A stretch of 64,000 nucleotides of DNA from an uncultured Lachnospiraceae bacterium (GCA_944383545.1 CALWPY010000004.1:62001-126000), one strand, 5' to 3'; shown: positions 25,891-35,294, numbered from the stretch's first letter. Program-made: numbers and translations. Notes: generated by a model from the letters alone, not told the origin.

Positions 25891-26636
25891 CACTGTACCT
25901 CATTCATTCTTACAAGTACCTTCTGTTCCTGCAGATATTTAATGCACTCTTCTTTTTCCTTATCATTCCCGCGGAACAAAAATACCCGTCCTCCGTTTGG
26001 GCTTCCAAAGGGCTTTAACTTTGTTATTCTTACATATCCTGTTTCTTTTGAAGCAATGTAGCCTGTCACATAGTCCGGGTCATCTGAAATGCAGAGTTCT
26101 GCAAGAATGTTCGGGTGATTAACAACCTTTGTAGCAAGCACAAGCGCCTCATTGAAGTGATTCTTTTCTTCACAGCTTCTGCTTCTTTGAGCATTACCTG
26201 TGTCCATATCCATGTATGTGGCACGAATACCCCTTTCCTTATCAGGCTCCAGCCTCTCAAGGGTATCTGCGTCAAGTAAAATTGCACCCCTCATGGAATA
26301 GCTCTGCTCCCATATGGAAATTATTTCATCAACTCGGGAAATACCCAGTTTTTCTAAATAGGAAGCCACAACCTGCCTTCCCTCAGCGTCATTTTCAGTT
26401 TCTACTCTGGTTACCTTTAATGCAGGAAGGTATAGCAATTCTTCTTCCTTTATCTCTTCTACCTTTATGTTAATAAAATCCGGTTTTCCCTTGCTATGGT
26501 AAAGAGCCCTCTTCATTAGGCTCGCACAGTATTCCTCAAGCTCATTCTCAGTAACAATTTTTTCCGCTCCCGATATGTGATTTTTAACTCCATCAGTTTC
26601 ATTTGATGCACGCATCTTAATACTGTATCTTTTCAT
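25890..26636 (-). CDS. bioW: 6-carboxyhexanoate-CoA ligase (pimeloyl-CoA synthetase) BioW
   Basis: Activates free pimelate with CoA and ATP, the entry step used by Bacillus-type biotin pathways. The 248-residue protein begins YSIKMRASNE, the usual BioW opening, and carries GAILLDADTLERLEPDKERGIRAT-type sequence, HFNEALVLATKV and the C-terminal GGRVFLF segment typical of the family. Its presence means pimelate is supplied from outside or by another route, without bioC/bioH. First gene of the operon; AAAGGAT lies six bases before the ATG. Confidence 0.92.
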   Translation of the reverse strand: MKRYSIKMRASNETDGVKNHISGAEKIVTENELEEYCASLMKRALYHSKGKPDFINIKVEEIKEEELLYLPALKVTRVETENDAEGRQVVASYLEKLGISRVDEIISIWEQSYSMRGAILLDADTLERLEPDKERGIRATYMDMDTGNAQRSRSCEEKNHFNEALVLATKVVNHPNILAELCISDDPDYVTGYIASKETGYVRITKLKPFGSPNGGRVFLFRGNDKEKEECIKYLQEQKVLVRMNEVQ

Positions 26637-26659
26637 TATATATCCTTTATCTAATATCT

Positions 26660-26700
26660 TTAACCTGTTCTATTATATTGCGTGTAATTAGAAATATCAA
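26660..26700 (-). promoter_or_regulatory. Biotin operon promoter with a possible BirA operator
   Basis: On the minus strand, TTGATA (26695-26700), 17 bp, TATAAT (26672-26677), a near-consensus promoter. A half-symmetric TTAACC-N16-GTGTAA (26660-26687, plus strand) straddles the -10 box. The left arm matches firmicute BirA half-sites, while the right arm matches GGTTAA at only four of six positions, so the operator call is tentative. Confidence 0.5.
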
Positions 26701-26729
26701 TATTTCTTAATATTTTTTATCCTTTTATA

Positions 26730-26767
26730 TTGACCGTACCCTTTTTCTGGAATACAATCATATTGTA
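26730..26767 (+). promoter_or_regulatory. hppA promoter with a palindrome over the -10 box
   Basis: TTGACC (26730-26735), 17 bp, TACAAT (26753-26758). The -10 box forms the left arm of a perfect inverted repeat TACAAT-CAT-ATTGTA (26753-26767), a possible operator or the base of a leader hairpin. Confidence 0.5.
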
Positions 26768-26793
26768 AATTTTTATATGGAGGTATTTTTACT

Positions 26794-28872
26794 ATGGAGC
26801 AGTATCAATCACTGTTTTACGGGCTATCTTTTCTGGTAGCCGCCATTGCGTTTGCCTATGCAGCTTATCTGTATTTCTGGGTAAAACGCCAGCCGATTAC
26901 AAACGGCAAAATTATTGAAGTTGCGGGGCTTATTAAAGAGGGTGCCAAAACTTTTATGCGACGCGAATATAAAATACTCGCAATTTTTGCATCCGTTGTC
27001 GCAGTACTTATCTTATTGTTTTTACCTTCTCCAATATGGAATGGTGACTTTATTGACAACATCTCTATGGCTCTTGCATATATCGCCGGAACCGTTCTTT
27101 CTGCCATCGCAGGAAAAATCGGTATCATGGTAGCAAGCCTTTCCAACGGCCGCTCCGCAGAGGCTGCTCAGAAGGGTATCAAACCTGCATTCTTAATAGG
27201 TTTCCGTGGCGGTGCTGTTATGGGACTTATCGTTGTAGGCTGTTCATTATTCGGTGTTGCTGCAGTTCTCTGGATTGTAGGCGATGCTTCAATTCTTTTA
27301 GGTTTTTCATTCGGCGCAAGCTCACTTGCCCTTTTTGCAAAGGCAGGAGGCGGTATCTTTACAAAGACCGCTGACGTATCTGCAGACCTTACAGGTAAGG
27401 TTGAGCTCGGAATTCCTGAAGATGACCCTCGTAACCCTGCAGTTATCGCAGATAATGTAGGTGATAACGTAGGTGACGTTGCAGGAATGGGCGCTGACTT
27501 ATTCGACTCAAATGTGGCTGCAATGGCTTCTGCAATAGTTATTGCACAGTCACTTTCCGGTACAGGATACAATAATCTTTCAATGGTATTTTGCTATTCA
27601 GTTCTCGGTCTTCTTTCTTCCATTATCGGTATTGCCACTGCACGTATCGGTAAAAACGGCAACCCAACCAGAGCTTTAAATTCTTCTACATATGTAACTA
27701 CGGCTATTTATATGATACTTACTGCTGTTGCTACAGCATTTATTCCGGGATTTTCATGGAGAATCTGGGGAGCTGCTACAGTTGGTCTTTTAGTAGGCGT
27801 TATAATCGGTATCACTACTGACTACTTCACTGATGACTCAAAGCCTATTGTTAAAAAGGTAGCACATGCTTCACAGACCGGTCCTGCATTTACCATTCTT
27901 TCAGGTGTTTCATATGGATTTATTTCAGCTCTTCCTGCTATGGTAGGAATTGCAATTTCAGCTCTTGCAGCTTATAAAATTTGCGAGCCTATGGGCGACG
28001 GATATGCTGTATTCGGCATTTCAATGGCAGCCGTAGGTATGCTTTCAATCGTAGGAATGATAATTTCAAATGACGCTTACGGCCCTATTGTTGATAATGC
28101 ACGTGGACTTGCTGAAATGGGTGACCTCGGTGAAGATACAATCCGTATTGCTGACGAGCTTGACAGTGCAGGTAACACAGTAAAAGCTGTTACCAAGGGA
28201 TTCTCAATCAGTGCTGCCGGACTTACGGTTATTTCACTTTTAGGTGCATTCATGTCTGAGGTAAATACTGCGCTTGCAGAAGCAGGAAAAGAACTTATCA
28301 CGGGATTTGATATAATGGACCCTACCGTATTCTTCGGAGTACTTATTGGTGCAGTTATCCCTGCCGTATTCTCAGCTATGCTTATCCTCGGCGTAGACAA
28401 AAACGCACAGCGTATGGTTGCAGAAATTCACAGACAGTTTAACTCAATCAAGGGCTTACGCGAAGGTACTGCAAAGCCTGAATATGACAAGTGTATCGAT
28501 ATCGCTACAACAGGTGCATTAAGAGAGCTTATTCCTGCAGGTCTTATGACAATTCTTGTTACAATTCTTGTCGGAGTAATCGGCGGTGCCAAAGCTGTAG
28601 GCGGTTTCCTTCTCGGAAACATCGTAAGCGGACTTCTCCTCGCACTCTTTATGTCAAATGCAGGCGGACTCTGGGACAACTCCAAGAAGTACGTTGAAGC
28701 AGGAAACGAAGGCGGCAAGGGAAGCAAAGCTCACAAGGCAGCCGTAATCGGAGACACAGTAGGTGACCCGTTCAAAGATACAGCAGGTCCTTCAATCAAC
28801 ACCCAGATTACGGTAGTTTCACTTGTAGCATCACTTCTTTCAGGTGTGTTTGCAATGATTTCTATATTCTAG
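26794..28872 (+). CDS. hppA: Membrane-bound ion-pumping pyrophosphatase HppA
   Basis: Couples pyrophosphate hydrolysis to outward H+ or Na+ pumping. The 692-residue protein has about 16 membrane helices. The catalytic loop at about 205-240 contains TKTADVSADLTGK, EDDPRNPAVIADNVGD and NVGDVAGMGADLFD. The C-terminal DTVGDPFKDTAGPS loop is also intact. The stretch GNTVKAVTKG (about 461-470) has lysine where K+-dependent enzymes have alanine (A460K), so I infer the K+-independent, H+-pumping type. GGAGG lies upstream of the ATG. Monocistronic, closed by a strong terminator. Confidence 0.97.
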   Translation: MEQYQSLFYGLSFLVAAIAFAYAAYLYFWVKRQPITNGKIIEVAGLIKEGAKTFMRREYKILAIFASVVAVLILLFLPSPIWNGDFIDNISMALAYIAGTVLSAIAGKIGIMVASLSNGRSAEAAQKGIKPAFLIGFRGGAVMGLIVVGCSLFGVAAVLWIVGDASILLGFSFGASSLALFAKAGGGIFTKTADVSADLTGKVELGIPEDDPRNPAVIADNVGDNVGDVAGMGADLFDSNVAAMASAIVIAQSLSGTGYNNLSMVFCYSVLGLLSSIIGIATARIGKNGNPTRALNSSTYVTTAIYMILTAVATAFIPGFSWRIWGAATVGLLVGVIIGITTDYFTDDSKPIVKKVAHASQTGPAFTILSGVSYGFISALPAMVGIAISALAAYKICEPMGDGYAVFGISMAAVGMLSIVGMIISNDAYGPIVDNARGLAEMGDLGEDTIRIADELDSAGNTVKAVTKGFSISAAGLTVISLLGAFMSEVNTALAEAGKELITGFDIMDPTVFFGVLIGAVIPAVFSAMLILGVDKNAQRMVAEIHRQFNSIKGLREGTAKPEYDKCIDIATTGALRELIPAGLMTILVTILVGVIGGAKAVGGFLLGNIVSGLLLALFMSNAGGLWDNSKKYVEAGNEGGKGSKAHKAAVIGDTVGDPFKDTAGPSINTQITVVSLVASLLSGVFAMISIF

Positions 28873-28905
28873 GTTTAAATGAATTTTTAGAAATTACATA
28901 ATATT

Positions 28906-28959
28906 AAAAGGCTCATGCCACATTGTGATAATATCTCACCTATGGCATGAGCCTTTTTT
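28906..28959. terminator. Strong bidirectional terminator after hppA
   Basis: AAAAGGCTCATGCCA pairs with TGGCATGAGCCTTTTTT around a loop of about 22 bases. T-runs on both strands serve hppA and the convergent GNAT gene. Confidence 0.9.
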
Positions 28960-28974
28960 ATATTAATTGTTTGT

Positions 28975-29475
28975 TTACAGTTCGCGGTAATAAGGACATA
29001 TATCCTCATAATGTCCGTCCTTCATGCGGAAACCTTTTGGAATAACACCCAGCTGAACAAATCCCAACTCCTCATACAAATGTCTGGCACGGGTGTTTGA
29101 AGCCACAACAGCGTTAAACTGCAATATGCTAAATCCATGCAGGCGCCCCTGCTCTATGCAGTCCGTAACAAGTTTTTTCCCTATATGAAGACCTCTTACT
29201 TCTGATTTTACCGCATAGCTTGCATTGCAGATATGACCACAGCGGCCGACATTGTTCGGGTGCAGTATATAAAGTCCGTATATTTTACCGTTTTTTTCAT
29301 CTTCTGCCACGGCGGCATAGGTCTGCGAAGCAAAGAATTCCGCTCCGCTTTCAAGACTTAAATACTCCTCCTGTGGAAATGCCACGCCTTCTTCCACTAC
29401 CTCATTCCAAATTTATATCATGCGTGGAAGGTCTGATTTTTTATATTTTCTGATTAGTATGGATTTGTTGTTCAT
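28975..29475 (-). pseudogene. GNAT N-acetyltransferase gene broken by an in-frame TAA at codon 21
   Basis: The natural start is the ATG at 29475 (MNNKSILIRKYKKSDLPRMI), followed by TAA at 29413-29415, then the same frame goes on with IWNEVVEEGVAFPQEEYL through a full acetyltransferase. The usual GNAT text at this point is MIxIWNEVVEEG, so a single base change (for example GAA to TAA) explains the stop. Later motifs are intact: acetyl-CoA binding VRGLHIGKKLV and the ARHLYEELGF helix. Initiation at the GTG at 29397 could give a 140-residue protein lacking the first strand and helix. Substrate unknown. Confidence 0.8.
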
Positions 29476-29535
29476 GTCAATTTACACCTCAGGGCTATCC
29501 TGCCATTTTTTTGATTGTTTTCTCAACAGCAGCAT

Positions 29536-30030
29536 TTAAACTCTTTTAATCCTGTCCGACAGCGTATTCACCATGCAGATAATTGCAGGTATTAACAATA
29601 TTGCAAATATTACTAAATACCCAATAAGCACAGTAACGTATATAGCTGATACAATCATGCATACACATGAAACAACCATAAATATACGGTATGCAAGCAG
29701 ATGCTTATATGGAGGTTTATATATAAGCCGCGCAATTAGTGCCGCAACAAACATAATTACTGTAGAGCCGAACATCATAAATATAATAAAAGCAATGCCA
29801 ATTAAACCAAGACCTGAAATCATAGTCTCTATTATTCCTTCTATAAGCATGCCATATCCTTCAACATCACTTATATCATCATATGATTGATGGGCTTCAA
29901 TTTCTTCTCCGTTTTCATCTATGCTGTCTCCTACGGCAGGCAAAGCAAACATAAATAACCAAACAGCCATGAACGCCAATATTAATGACACAACTGATAC
30001 TATGGCAAAATTTACCTTTACGGCTTTCAT
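29536..30030 (-). CDS. Hypothetical membrane protein with four helices
   Basis: A protein of 164 residues: an N-terminal hydrophobic helix, an acidic extracellular-looking loop (SIDENGEEIEAHQSYDDISD), then three hydrophobic helices. I place the start at the ATG at 30030, which has AGGAG seven bases upstream; an in-frame extension to 30099 runs back over the end of the neighbouring gene. It is 11 bp downstream of another small membrane protein, with which it forms a two-gene unit. Function unknown. Confidence 0.6.
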   Translation of the reverse strand: MKAVKVNFAIVSVVSLILAFMAVWLFMFALPAVGDSIDENGEEIEAHQSYDDISDVEGYGMLIEGIIETMISGLGLIGIAFIIFMMFGSTVIMFVAALIARLIYKPPYKHLLAYRIFMVVSCVCMIVSAIYVTVLIGYLVIFAILLIPAIICMVNTLSDRIKRV

Positions 30031-30041
30031 TATATATCTCC

Positions 30042-30356
30042 TCACATAATACCGAAATGCTGCTTCACTTCTTTGTTTGCAACAAGGAAACAAATGCATA
30101 CTGCATCTACAACTGCCTCAAGCAGATAAATCACCTGAAAATGTGAAATATTATACGGCAGATTTTTAATGACTACGATTGCAAGGAGTACCGCAACCAC
30201 ATAATTTGAATATTTAATTCCCATGTTAAATATGTATATAATCACTACAGCCAGAATAAGACTGATAAGGTTTCCTGCACTGAAACCCAGAATGAGATTT
30301 AAAATACCCTTTATAATCAGCCATACTCCTATACACATTGATATATTTTTTCCCAT
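30042..30356 (-). CDS. Hypothetical small membrane protein
   Basis: A protein of 104 residues with four closely packed hydrophobic segments (about 5-23, 30-43, 50-65 and 75-93) and a short charged tail (NKEVKQHFGIM). AGGAGG precedes the ATG. It starts the pair with the membrane protein downstream. No family recognised. Confidence 0.6.
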   Translation of the reverse strand: MGKNISMCIGVWLIIKGILNLILGFSAGNLISLILAVVIIYIFNMGIKYSNYVVAVLLAIVVIKNLPYNISHFQVIYLLEAVVDAVCICFLVANKEVKQHFGIM

Positions 30357-30442
30357 ATTTCCTCCTCTTTATCATTATAAAAAATTTTCTAATGATATTT
30401 TAGATTACAATATGTATATTTGCAATACTCTGATTTCTATTT

Positions 30443-32752
30443 TCATAAATATGTCTTTTTCTTTTTATAATTAAAATAAGTACAGGTAAATGCCACACAT
30501 GATGTCAAAAAGAGATAAAATCTCACAGACACGCTTCTATCATCACCAGTCCTCGGAGATTCTGTCCCTCCGGATTCAGTTGATGATGTTATGTCACTCG
30601 GCGTGGTTACGTTTTCCGGCTCATTTGGAGTATATTCCGAATCAGACGGCTGTGTCACATCTCCCGCACCAGGAATTTCCACAGGCGATTTGATATATCC
30701 ACACTTACTACAAATGTTATTCTCCCAATCGTGGGCTTCCTCCCCAATAACTACCATGTCGCAACAGTCATATGCCATTTTATGGCTCTTTTCAGTGGTT
30801 ATCCATACTACCTGCCCCGTATGATTATCCTGATTTTTATCCCCATATGTAAATGTTTCTGCTTCGCTTACCTCTCCACATACTTCACATATCATATAAT
30901 ATACAGCCCCAGATTTACAGGTTGCAGCAGATTTTAAATATTTATCATCAATAACCTGCTTTGTAAAATTATGCTCACCTGTTATATTTTGATTTATATT
31001 GCTGTAAACAGTTTCAGGATTTGTATCTCCCGAACACAAGTAACTCATAACCATGAATACTGTCTGACCTGAAAAAACCGGATATCCTTCTCCACAGGTC
31101 TGATAAAAGGCCTGTGTTCCGTCCGTAATGCCGCTATTTAACAGCCACGCAACCTCGCCGGAAGCAAACTGAGCCGCTGTCTTTCCGCCATTTTCTGATT
31201 CAGTATCGGATAGATAATAACAGTTTTCTATCCATTCAGCAGAAGGAGTTTCTAAACCATAATAATGGGCAATGCCGTCAGCATAATTCATATCCGATAC
31301 AATAGTGCCTGTATTATAGCAGTTGGTAATTTGCATTTCCTCCCGGTAGTAACCAACAATTCCTCCCGTATCCCAGTATCCTTTAACATCACCTGTGTTG
31401 TAGCAGTCTGTTACAATAGAATTTAACGCTGCGTATCCACATATTCCACCGATTCCTTCTCCTGCTGCCGAATATACATAACCTGTATTATAGCAATGGC
31501 TTATTTTTCCCTGGTTTTCTCCTGCAATTCCGCCTGCCCGCATTAATTGCACACTTATCTCTCCACCTGAATTGTAACAATTTTCAATCAATCCGTAATT
31601 TGTTCCGCAAATTGCTCCTGCATATCCTGAATTTGGTTTAATGTCAGGATTTATCATACCCAGATTTTTTACAACTCCGTTACTACCTATTGTTTTGAAC
31701 AATCCCGAGCCTGTATAAAGCCCGGAATCGGCATCGCTTAATACATTTAGATTTGAAATAGTTTTATTGTTTCCGTCAAATGTACCCTGATATGCTGAGC
31801 CATAATATCCTGCCGAAATAGGTTTCCAATTCATGTCTTTCGGAATCGTAATGTCATTTTCCAGTCGGGCATTTAAATTTGCGTTTTGTTCATCCGCCGC
31901 CAATAATTCGGCAAACCAATACAAATTACCGGCATTGTTTATTCTATAATAACCATCTACTAATTTGGCCGGCTGATAACTCCTTCCGTCACTCGAAAAA
32001 CCATTTTCATCATATACCGGCTCAACATATGGGATGATTTTTATGTATTTATATAACATCCTCTGATCATCGGCATTATATTCCGTTTCAGGATTACCAT
32101 CAGAATTTATACTTGCTATAATTTCGCAATTTGCATAAGCGCTGAAATCGAGCACTCCTCCTATTGCAATAGCAGTATAACTTCCTTCTCCGACCGTAGT
32201 AACCGAGCCTCCATTTACATACACCGTACCGGAATTGGAATTTGACATAATTCCGTATCCTGTTGTTCCATATCCATAGAATGAATATGTTCCGCTTGTA
32301 ACAGTAACATTATTAATATGCGAATATACTCCATATCCTTCACCACCATAATTATAAACTGTTACCTGAAGTGAGCCAGAGCCGGTAAATTCAATGTCGT
32401 TAAATGCATAGATTCCGGCGGTCAGATTCCCGTAATATCCCAAATAAATAGTATTTTCCCCTTCCACACTAATCTTAAGATGTGAAACTTGTTCATCTGC
32501 ATATATTACTGCCGGCATTGTTCCTGAGGTATAAGTCTGAGTAAGATTTGCTCCGTTCAGTTTCAGTGTATTTGAGCCGGAGTCATAGCTCACTGTAGAA
32601 TCACCAAATACATCTTTTTCATTTTCCGATGTTATCTCTGTTCCATTAACCCACAAACCATAACCATCTTCCGCATAAGACCTTATCGGCATTATCAGGA
32701 CAGCCATACACAGAAAAACCAATATGCCTATAATATAATATCTCTTTTTCAT
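30443..32752 (-). CDS. Secreted, wall-anchored surface protein with GLUG-like repeats
   Basis: A protein of 769 residues. A signal peptide (1-27, ending RSYA) is followed by a beta-helix-like region rich in Gly, Tyr and Asn, then a GLUG-type repeat region (about 330-510) with units such as GLIENCYNSG, GKISHCYNTG and QITNCYNTGTI. Next are cysteine-pair segments (CEVCGEVSE, CSKCGYIKSP), a Pro/Thr-rich stalk and the sorting tail SPRTGDD, hydrophobic helix, KKKK. The tail looks like the (S/N)P(K/R)TG sortase signal common in Lachnospiraceae instead of LPxTG. I use the ATG at 32752, which has GGGGG nine bases upstream. Probably an adhesin or glycan-contact protein. Confidence 0.75.
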   Translation of the reverse strand: MKKRYYIIGILVFLCMAVLIMPIRSYAEDGYGLWVNGTEITSENEKDVFGDSTVSYDSGSNTLKLNGANLTQTYTSGTMPAVIYADEQVSHLKISVEGENTIYLGYYGNLTAGIYAFNDIEFTGSGSLQVTVYNYGGEGYGVYSHINNVTVTSGTYSFYGYGTTGYGIMSNSNSGTVYVNGGSVTTVGEGSYTAIAIGGVLDFSAYANCEIIASINSDGNPETEYNADDQRMLYKYIKIIPYVEPVYDENGFSSDGRSYQPAKLVDGYYRINNAGNLYWFAELLAADEQNANLNARLENDITIPKDMNWKPISAGYYGSAYQGTFDGNNKTISNLNVLSDADSGLYTGSGLFKTIGSNGVVKNLGMINPDIKPNSGYAGAICGTNYGLIENCYNSGGEISVQLMRAGGIAGENQGKISHCYNTGYVYSAAGEGIGGICGYAALNSIVTDCYNTGDVKGYWDTGGIVGYYREEMQITNCYNTGTIVSDMNYADGIAHYYGLETPSAEWIENCYYLSDTESENGGKTAAQFASGEVAWLLNSGITDGTQAFYQTCGEGYPVFSGQTVFMVMSYLCSGDTNPETVYSNINQNITGEHNFTKQVIDDKYLKSAATCKSGAVYYMICEVCGEVSEAETFTYGDKNQDNHTGQVVWITTEKSHKMAYDCCDMVVIGEEAHDWENNICSKCGYIKSPVEIPGAGDVTQPSDSEYTPNEPENVTTPSDITSSTESGGTESPRTGDDRSVSVRFYLFLTSCVAFTCTYFNYKKKKTYL

Positions 32753-32829
32753 AATTTCTTTCCCCCTTTCAAATAGCCTATTAAATATTTTTCCATTACA
32801 CATTCTGTAAATTCCCAAAATCATGATAT

Positions 32830-33588
32830 TTAAAATGAAATCCAGCCACCGTCTACCGGCATAATAATACCGCTTACATATGCTGATTCGTCACTTGCAA
32901 GGAATAATGCTGCCTGAGCAATATCCATTGATTCACCCTGTTCAGGTGCCAGTCCAAGCACTCCTGAAATCTTACCGTAGCCATTCATATTAGGTATACC
33001 CATGACTGTGCCTATCTCCGTTTTAATTCCACCCGGAGCAATTACATTGCAACGGATTTTTTCTTTCATATACATAAATGCGGTATTTTTTGACAGGGCA
33101 TTTAATGCAGCCTTTGACGCTGCATAAACCGGTCCGGCAGCCTGATGCATTGAGCCGATAGAAGAAATATTTATGATGTTACCACCGTTTCCCTGCTCCA
33201 GAAATACCTGACAGGCTTTTCTCATGGAGCACATCGGTCCATATACATTAATCCCCATTACATACTCATATTTTTCATCACTAAACTCTGCCACAGGAGC
33301 CATATCATCCATTACACCGGCATTGTTTACAAGAATATCCAGCTTTCCAAATTCACTGACTGCGAGGTCAATCATTGCTTCATCATCTTCTTTTTTAGAT
33401 ACATCTCCCGCAAATGCAATAACCTTACCCGGCTCATCTTTCAAGCTTTCAACAAGCTCCTGTAATCTTTCTTTTCTTCTTGCAACGGCAATTACATCAG
33501 CTCCCTCTTTTACAAAAAGTTCTACGATTGCTTTACCCATTCCTGATGATGCCCCTGTAACAACAACTGATTTTCCCTCTAGCTTCAT
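32830..33588 (-). CDS. Short-chain dehydrogenase/reductase (SDR)
   Basis: A classical SDR of 252 residues: cofactor motif TGASSGMGKA (11-20), NNAGVMDD, catalytic Ser in NISSIGSMHQ and YAASK (Tyr-x-x-x-Lys, about 153-157), with the C-terminal PVDGGWISF. The residues after the second strand (ARRKERL) suggest NADPH preference. Oxoacyl reductase and sugar or steroid dehydrogenase are all possible; the substrate is not readable. Its own promoter lies upstream. Confidence 0.85.
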   Translation of the reverse strand: MKLEGKSVVVTGASSGMGKAIVELFVKEGADVIAVARRKERLQELVESLKDEPGKVIAFAGDVSKKEDDEAMIDLAVSEFGKLDILVNNAGVMDDMAPVAEFSDEKYEYVMGINVYGPMCSMRKACQVFLEQGNGGNIINISSIGSMHQAAGPVYAASKAALNALSKNTAFMYMKEKIRCNVIAPGGIKTEIGTVMGIPNMNGYGKISGVLGLAPEQGESMDIAQAALFLASDESAYVSGIIMPVDGGWISF

Positions 33589-33630
33589 AATTTTTCCTCC
33601 TCAAATTATCTATAGTTATGACTTTATTCT

Positions 33631-33660
33631 ACTATACCAGAAACCTTATGTATAGTCCAA
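33631..33660 (-). promoter_or_regulatory. Promoter of the SDR gene
   Basis: Minus strand TTGGAC (33655-33660), 18 bp, TATAGT (33631-33636), about 43 bp before the start codon. Confidence 0.5.
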
Positions 33661-33713
33661 AAGATTTCACAAATTACTGTCGGCTTTGAGTCAGCAGATG
33701 AGACAGAAAATCA

Positions 33714-33962
33714 TTATGAATTCTCAACTTCCATAAACCACATATTATTATCCTCATAATAAAGATGACATTTTCTGCCCTCAACTATGCAGGTATATCT
33801 CATACCTGCTCCACCTGCCTTAAGGCTTGCAGCACGTCGTACATCCGTCACCTTCTGTATCTCAAACGTACCTTCTCCTTCCCATGTAAAGCTCTTTGGA
33901 ATAAGCCTTCCGTCCGTAGTAAATTCTGCAATAACATCTATATATACTTTATTTGACGCCAT
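33714..33962 (-). CDS. Small conserved protein downstream of the Y-family polymerase (DUF6504-like)
   Basis: An 82-residue soluble protein, mostly beta: KVYIDVIAEFTTDGRLIPKS, FTWEGEGTFEIQKVTDVR, then MRYTCIVEGRKCHLYYEDNN and W-x-MEVE. The order P-x-x-F-x-W-x-G, I/V-x-x-V, then a basic strand and a final W resembles the small DUF6504 proteins that accompany Y-family or ImuB-like polymerases; that comparison is from memory. It sits 87 bp after dinB on the same strand, with AGGAGAGG upstream of the ATG. It could be a polymerase accessory factor. Confidence 0.55.
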   Translation of the reverse strand: MASNKVYIDVIAEFTTDGRLIPKSFTWEGEGTFEIQKVTDVRRAASLKAGGAGMRYTCIVEGRKCHLYYEDNNMWFMEVENS

Positions 33963-34049
33963 GATTTTCCTCTCCTGTCTTATGTCATAATTTCACAATA
34001 ACAACTGAAGCTGTATTTTGTACTGATAATATATGATTTCATCTTCATA

Positions 34050-35294
34050 CTAAAAATATGCAACCGGATGCACTACATGCTCCTCCTTTGCATTTATTTC
34101 TGAAAGTTCCCTGTCCTTATACATAAGTCCCCGCTGAATGCTGTAAAATCCAAATCTCCTGCGTATATCATCAACCGCCATATCCATTTTTTCCTGTTTT
34201 TCCCTTTTCTCATAACTCTGAAACATGTCAATCTGCTCAAAATACCGGTCCGTTACAAGGTCTGCCCCGCGGACACCGAGACTTCTGATTGGCTTTCCCC
34301 AAATATAATTTTCCTTAAACAGCCTATATGCTTCCTCCGCTATTTCCTCCGTAATATTTGTTGCTGATTCAATCTTTCTCTGCCTTGTAAAAGAATAAAG
34401 CTCATTATCCCTTATGCTTATTTCAACCACTCTGCATTTAAATGCATTTTCCCTGAGCCTTGCAGCAACGCTTTCTGAAAGGGCATAAATCACTATCTTT
34501 ACATCTTCATCAGTCTGAAGGTCTTTTGGAGTGGTCGTGCTGTTTCCGATAGACTTTATCTCTGCGTGCGTATTTTCTTTCCTCACGGGAGAATCGTCAT
34601 ATCCGTTTGCAAATGACCAGAGAATGAGCCCCATTTTACCAAGCCCTGCTTCCAGAAGTTCCGTATCCATGAGGGCAAGCTCACCAATGGTTTTTATACC
34701 CATTTTAGCAAGTTTTCTGTTTGTGCTTTTCCCCACATATAAAAGTTCTGACACTGGAAGCTTCCAGACCTTATCCCTATATTCATCTTTATACATGGTG
34801 GTAATTGCATCCGGCTTTTTATAATCCGAGCCGAGCTTTGCAAAAATCTTGTTATAGGAAACACCTATACTCACGGTAATTCCAAGCTCTGACTTTATGC
34901 GGCTTTTTATTTCTTTTGCAATACGTGCGCCGTCTCCTTTAAGTGTCGCACTGGCTGTCACATCGAGCCAGCTCTCATCACAGCCAAAAGGCTCCCTCAA
35001 GTCAGTATAATCAGCATAAATTTCCTGTGCCATTTTTGAAAATCTTAGGTATAAATCCATCCTTGGAGGAAGAAATGTAATATCCTGACAAAGCTGTCTT
35101 GCCTCCCACAGGGTCATTCCGGTTTTTACTCCATATTTTTTTGCCGTGTAATCTGCCGTAAGGACAATTCCGTGCCTTTTCTCCGGGTCGCCTCCCACGG
35201 CAATAGGCTTTCCCCTTAACTCCGGATGATGCAGAAGCTCCACGCTTGCATAAAAGCAGTTACAGTCGCTGTGAAGTACTGTCCTGTCTCCCAT
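34050..35294 (-). CDS. dinB: Y-family translesion DNA polymerase (Pol IV/DinB-like)
   Basis: A protein of 414 residues. The palm has SDCNCFYASVELL (first acidic metal ligand, residue 9) and FGCDESWLDVT (Asp-Glu pair, about 103-104), where DinB proteins usually read SIDEAY/F. Fingers, thumb (helix-hairpin-helix IKTIGELALM) and little finger (ATNITEEIAEEAYRLF) follow. The C-terminal QIDMF (about 358-362) fits the beta-clamp-binding motif. A LexA box lies just upstream, so it is part of the SOS response. GGGGG lies five bases before the ATG. Confidence 0.93.
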   Translation of the reverse strand: MGDRTVLHSDCNCFYASVELLHHPELRGKPIAVGGDPEKRHGIVLTADYTAKKYGVKTGMTLWEARQLCQDITFLPPRMDLYLRFSKMAQEIYADYTDLREPFGCDESWLDVTASATLKGDGARIAKEIKSRIKSELGITVSIGVSYNKIFAKLGSDYKKPDAITTMYKDEYRDKVWKLPVSELLYVGKSTNRKLAKMGIKTIGELALMDTELLEAGLGKMGLILWSFANGYDDSPVRKENTHAEIKSIGNSTTTPKDLQTDEDVKIVIYALSESVAARLRENAFKCRVVEISIRDNELYSFTRQRKIESATNITEEIAEEAYRLFKENYIWGKPIRSLGVRGADLVTDRYFEQIDMFQSYEKREKQEKMDMAVDDIRRRFGFYSIQRGLMYKDRELSEINAKEEHVVHPVAYF

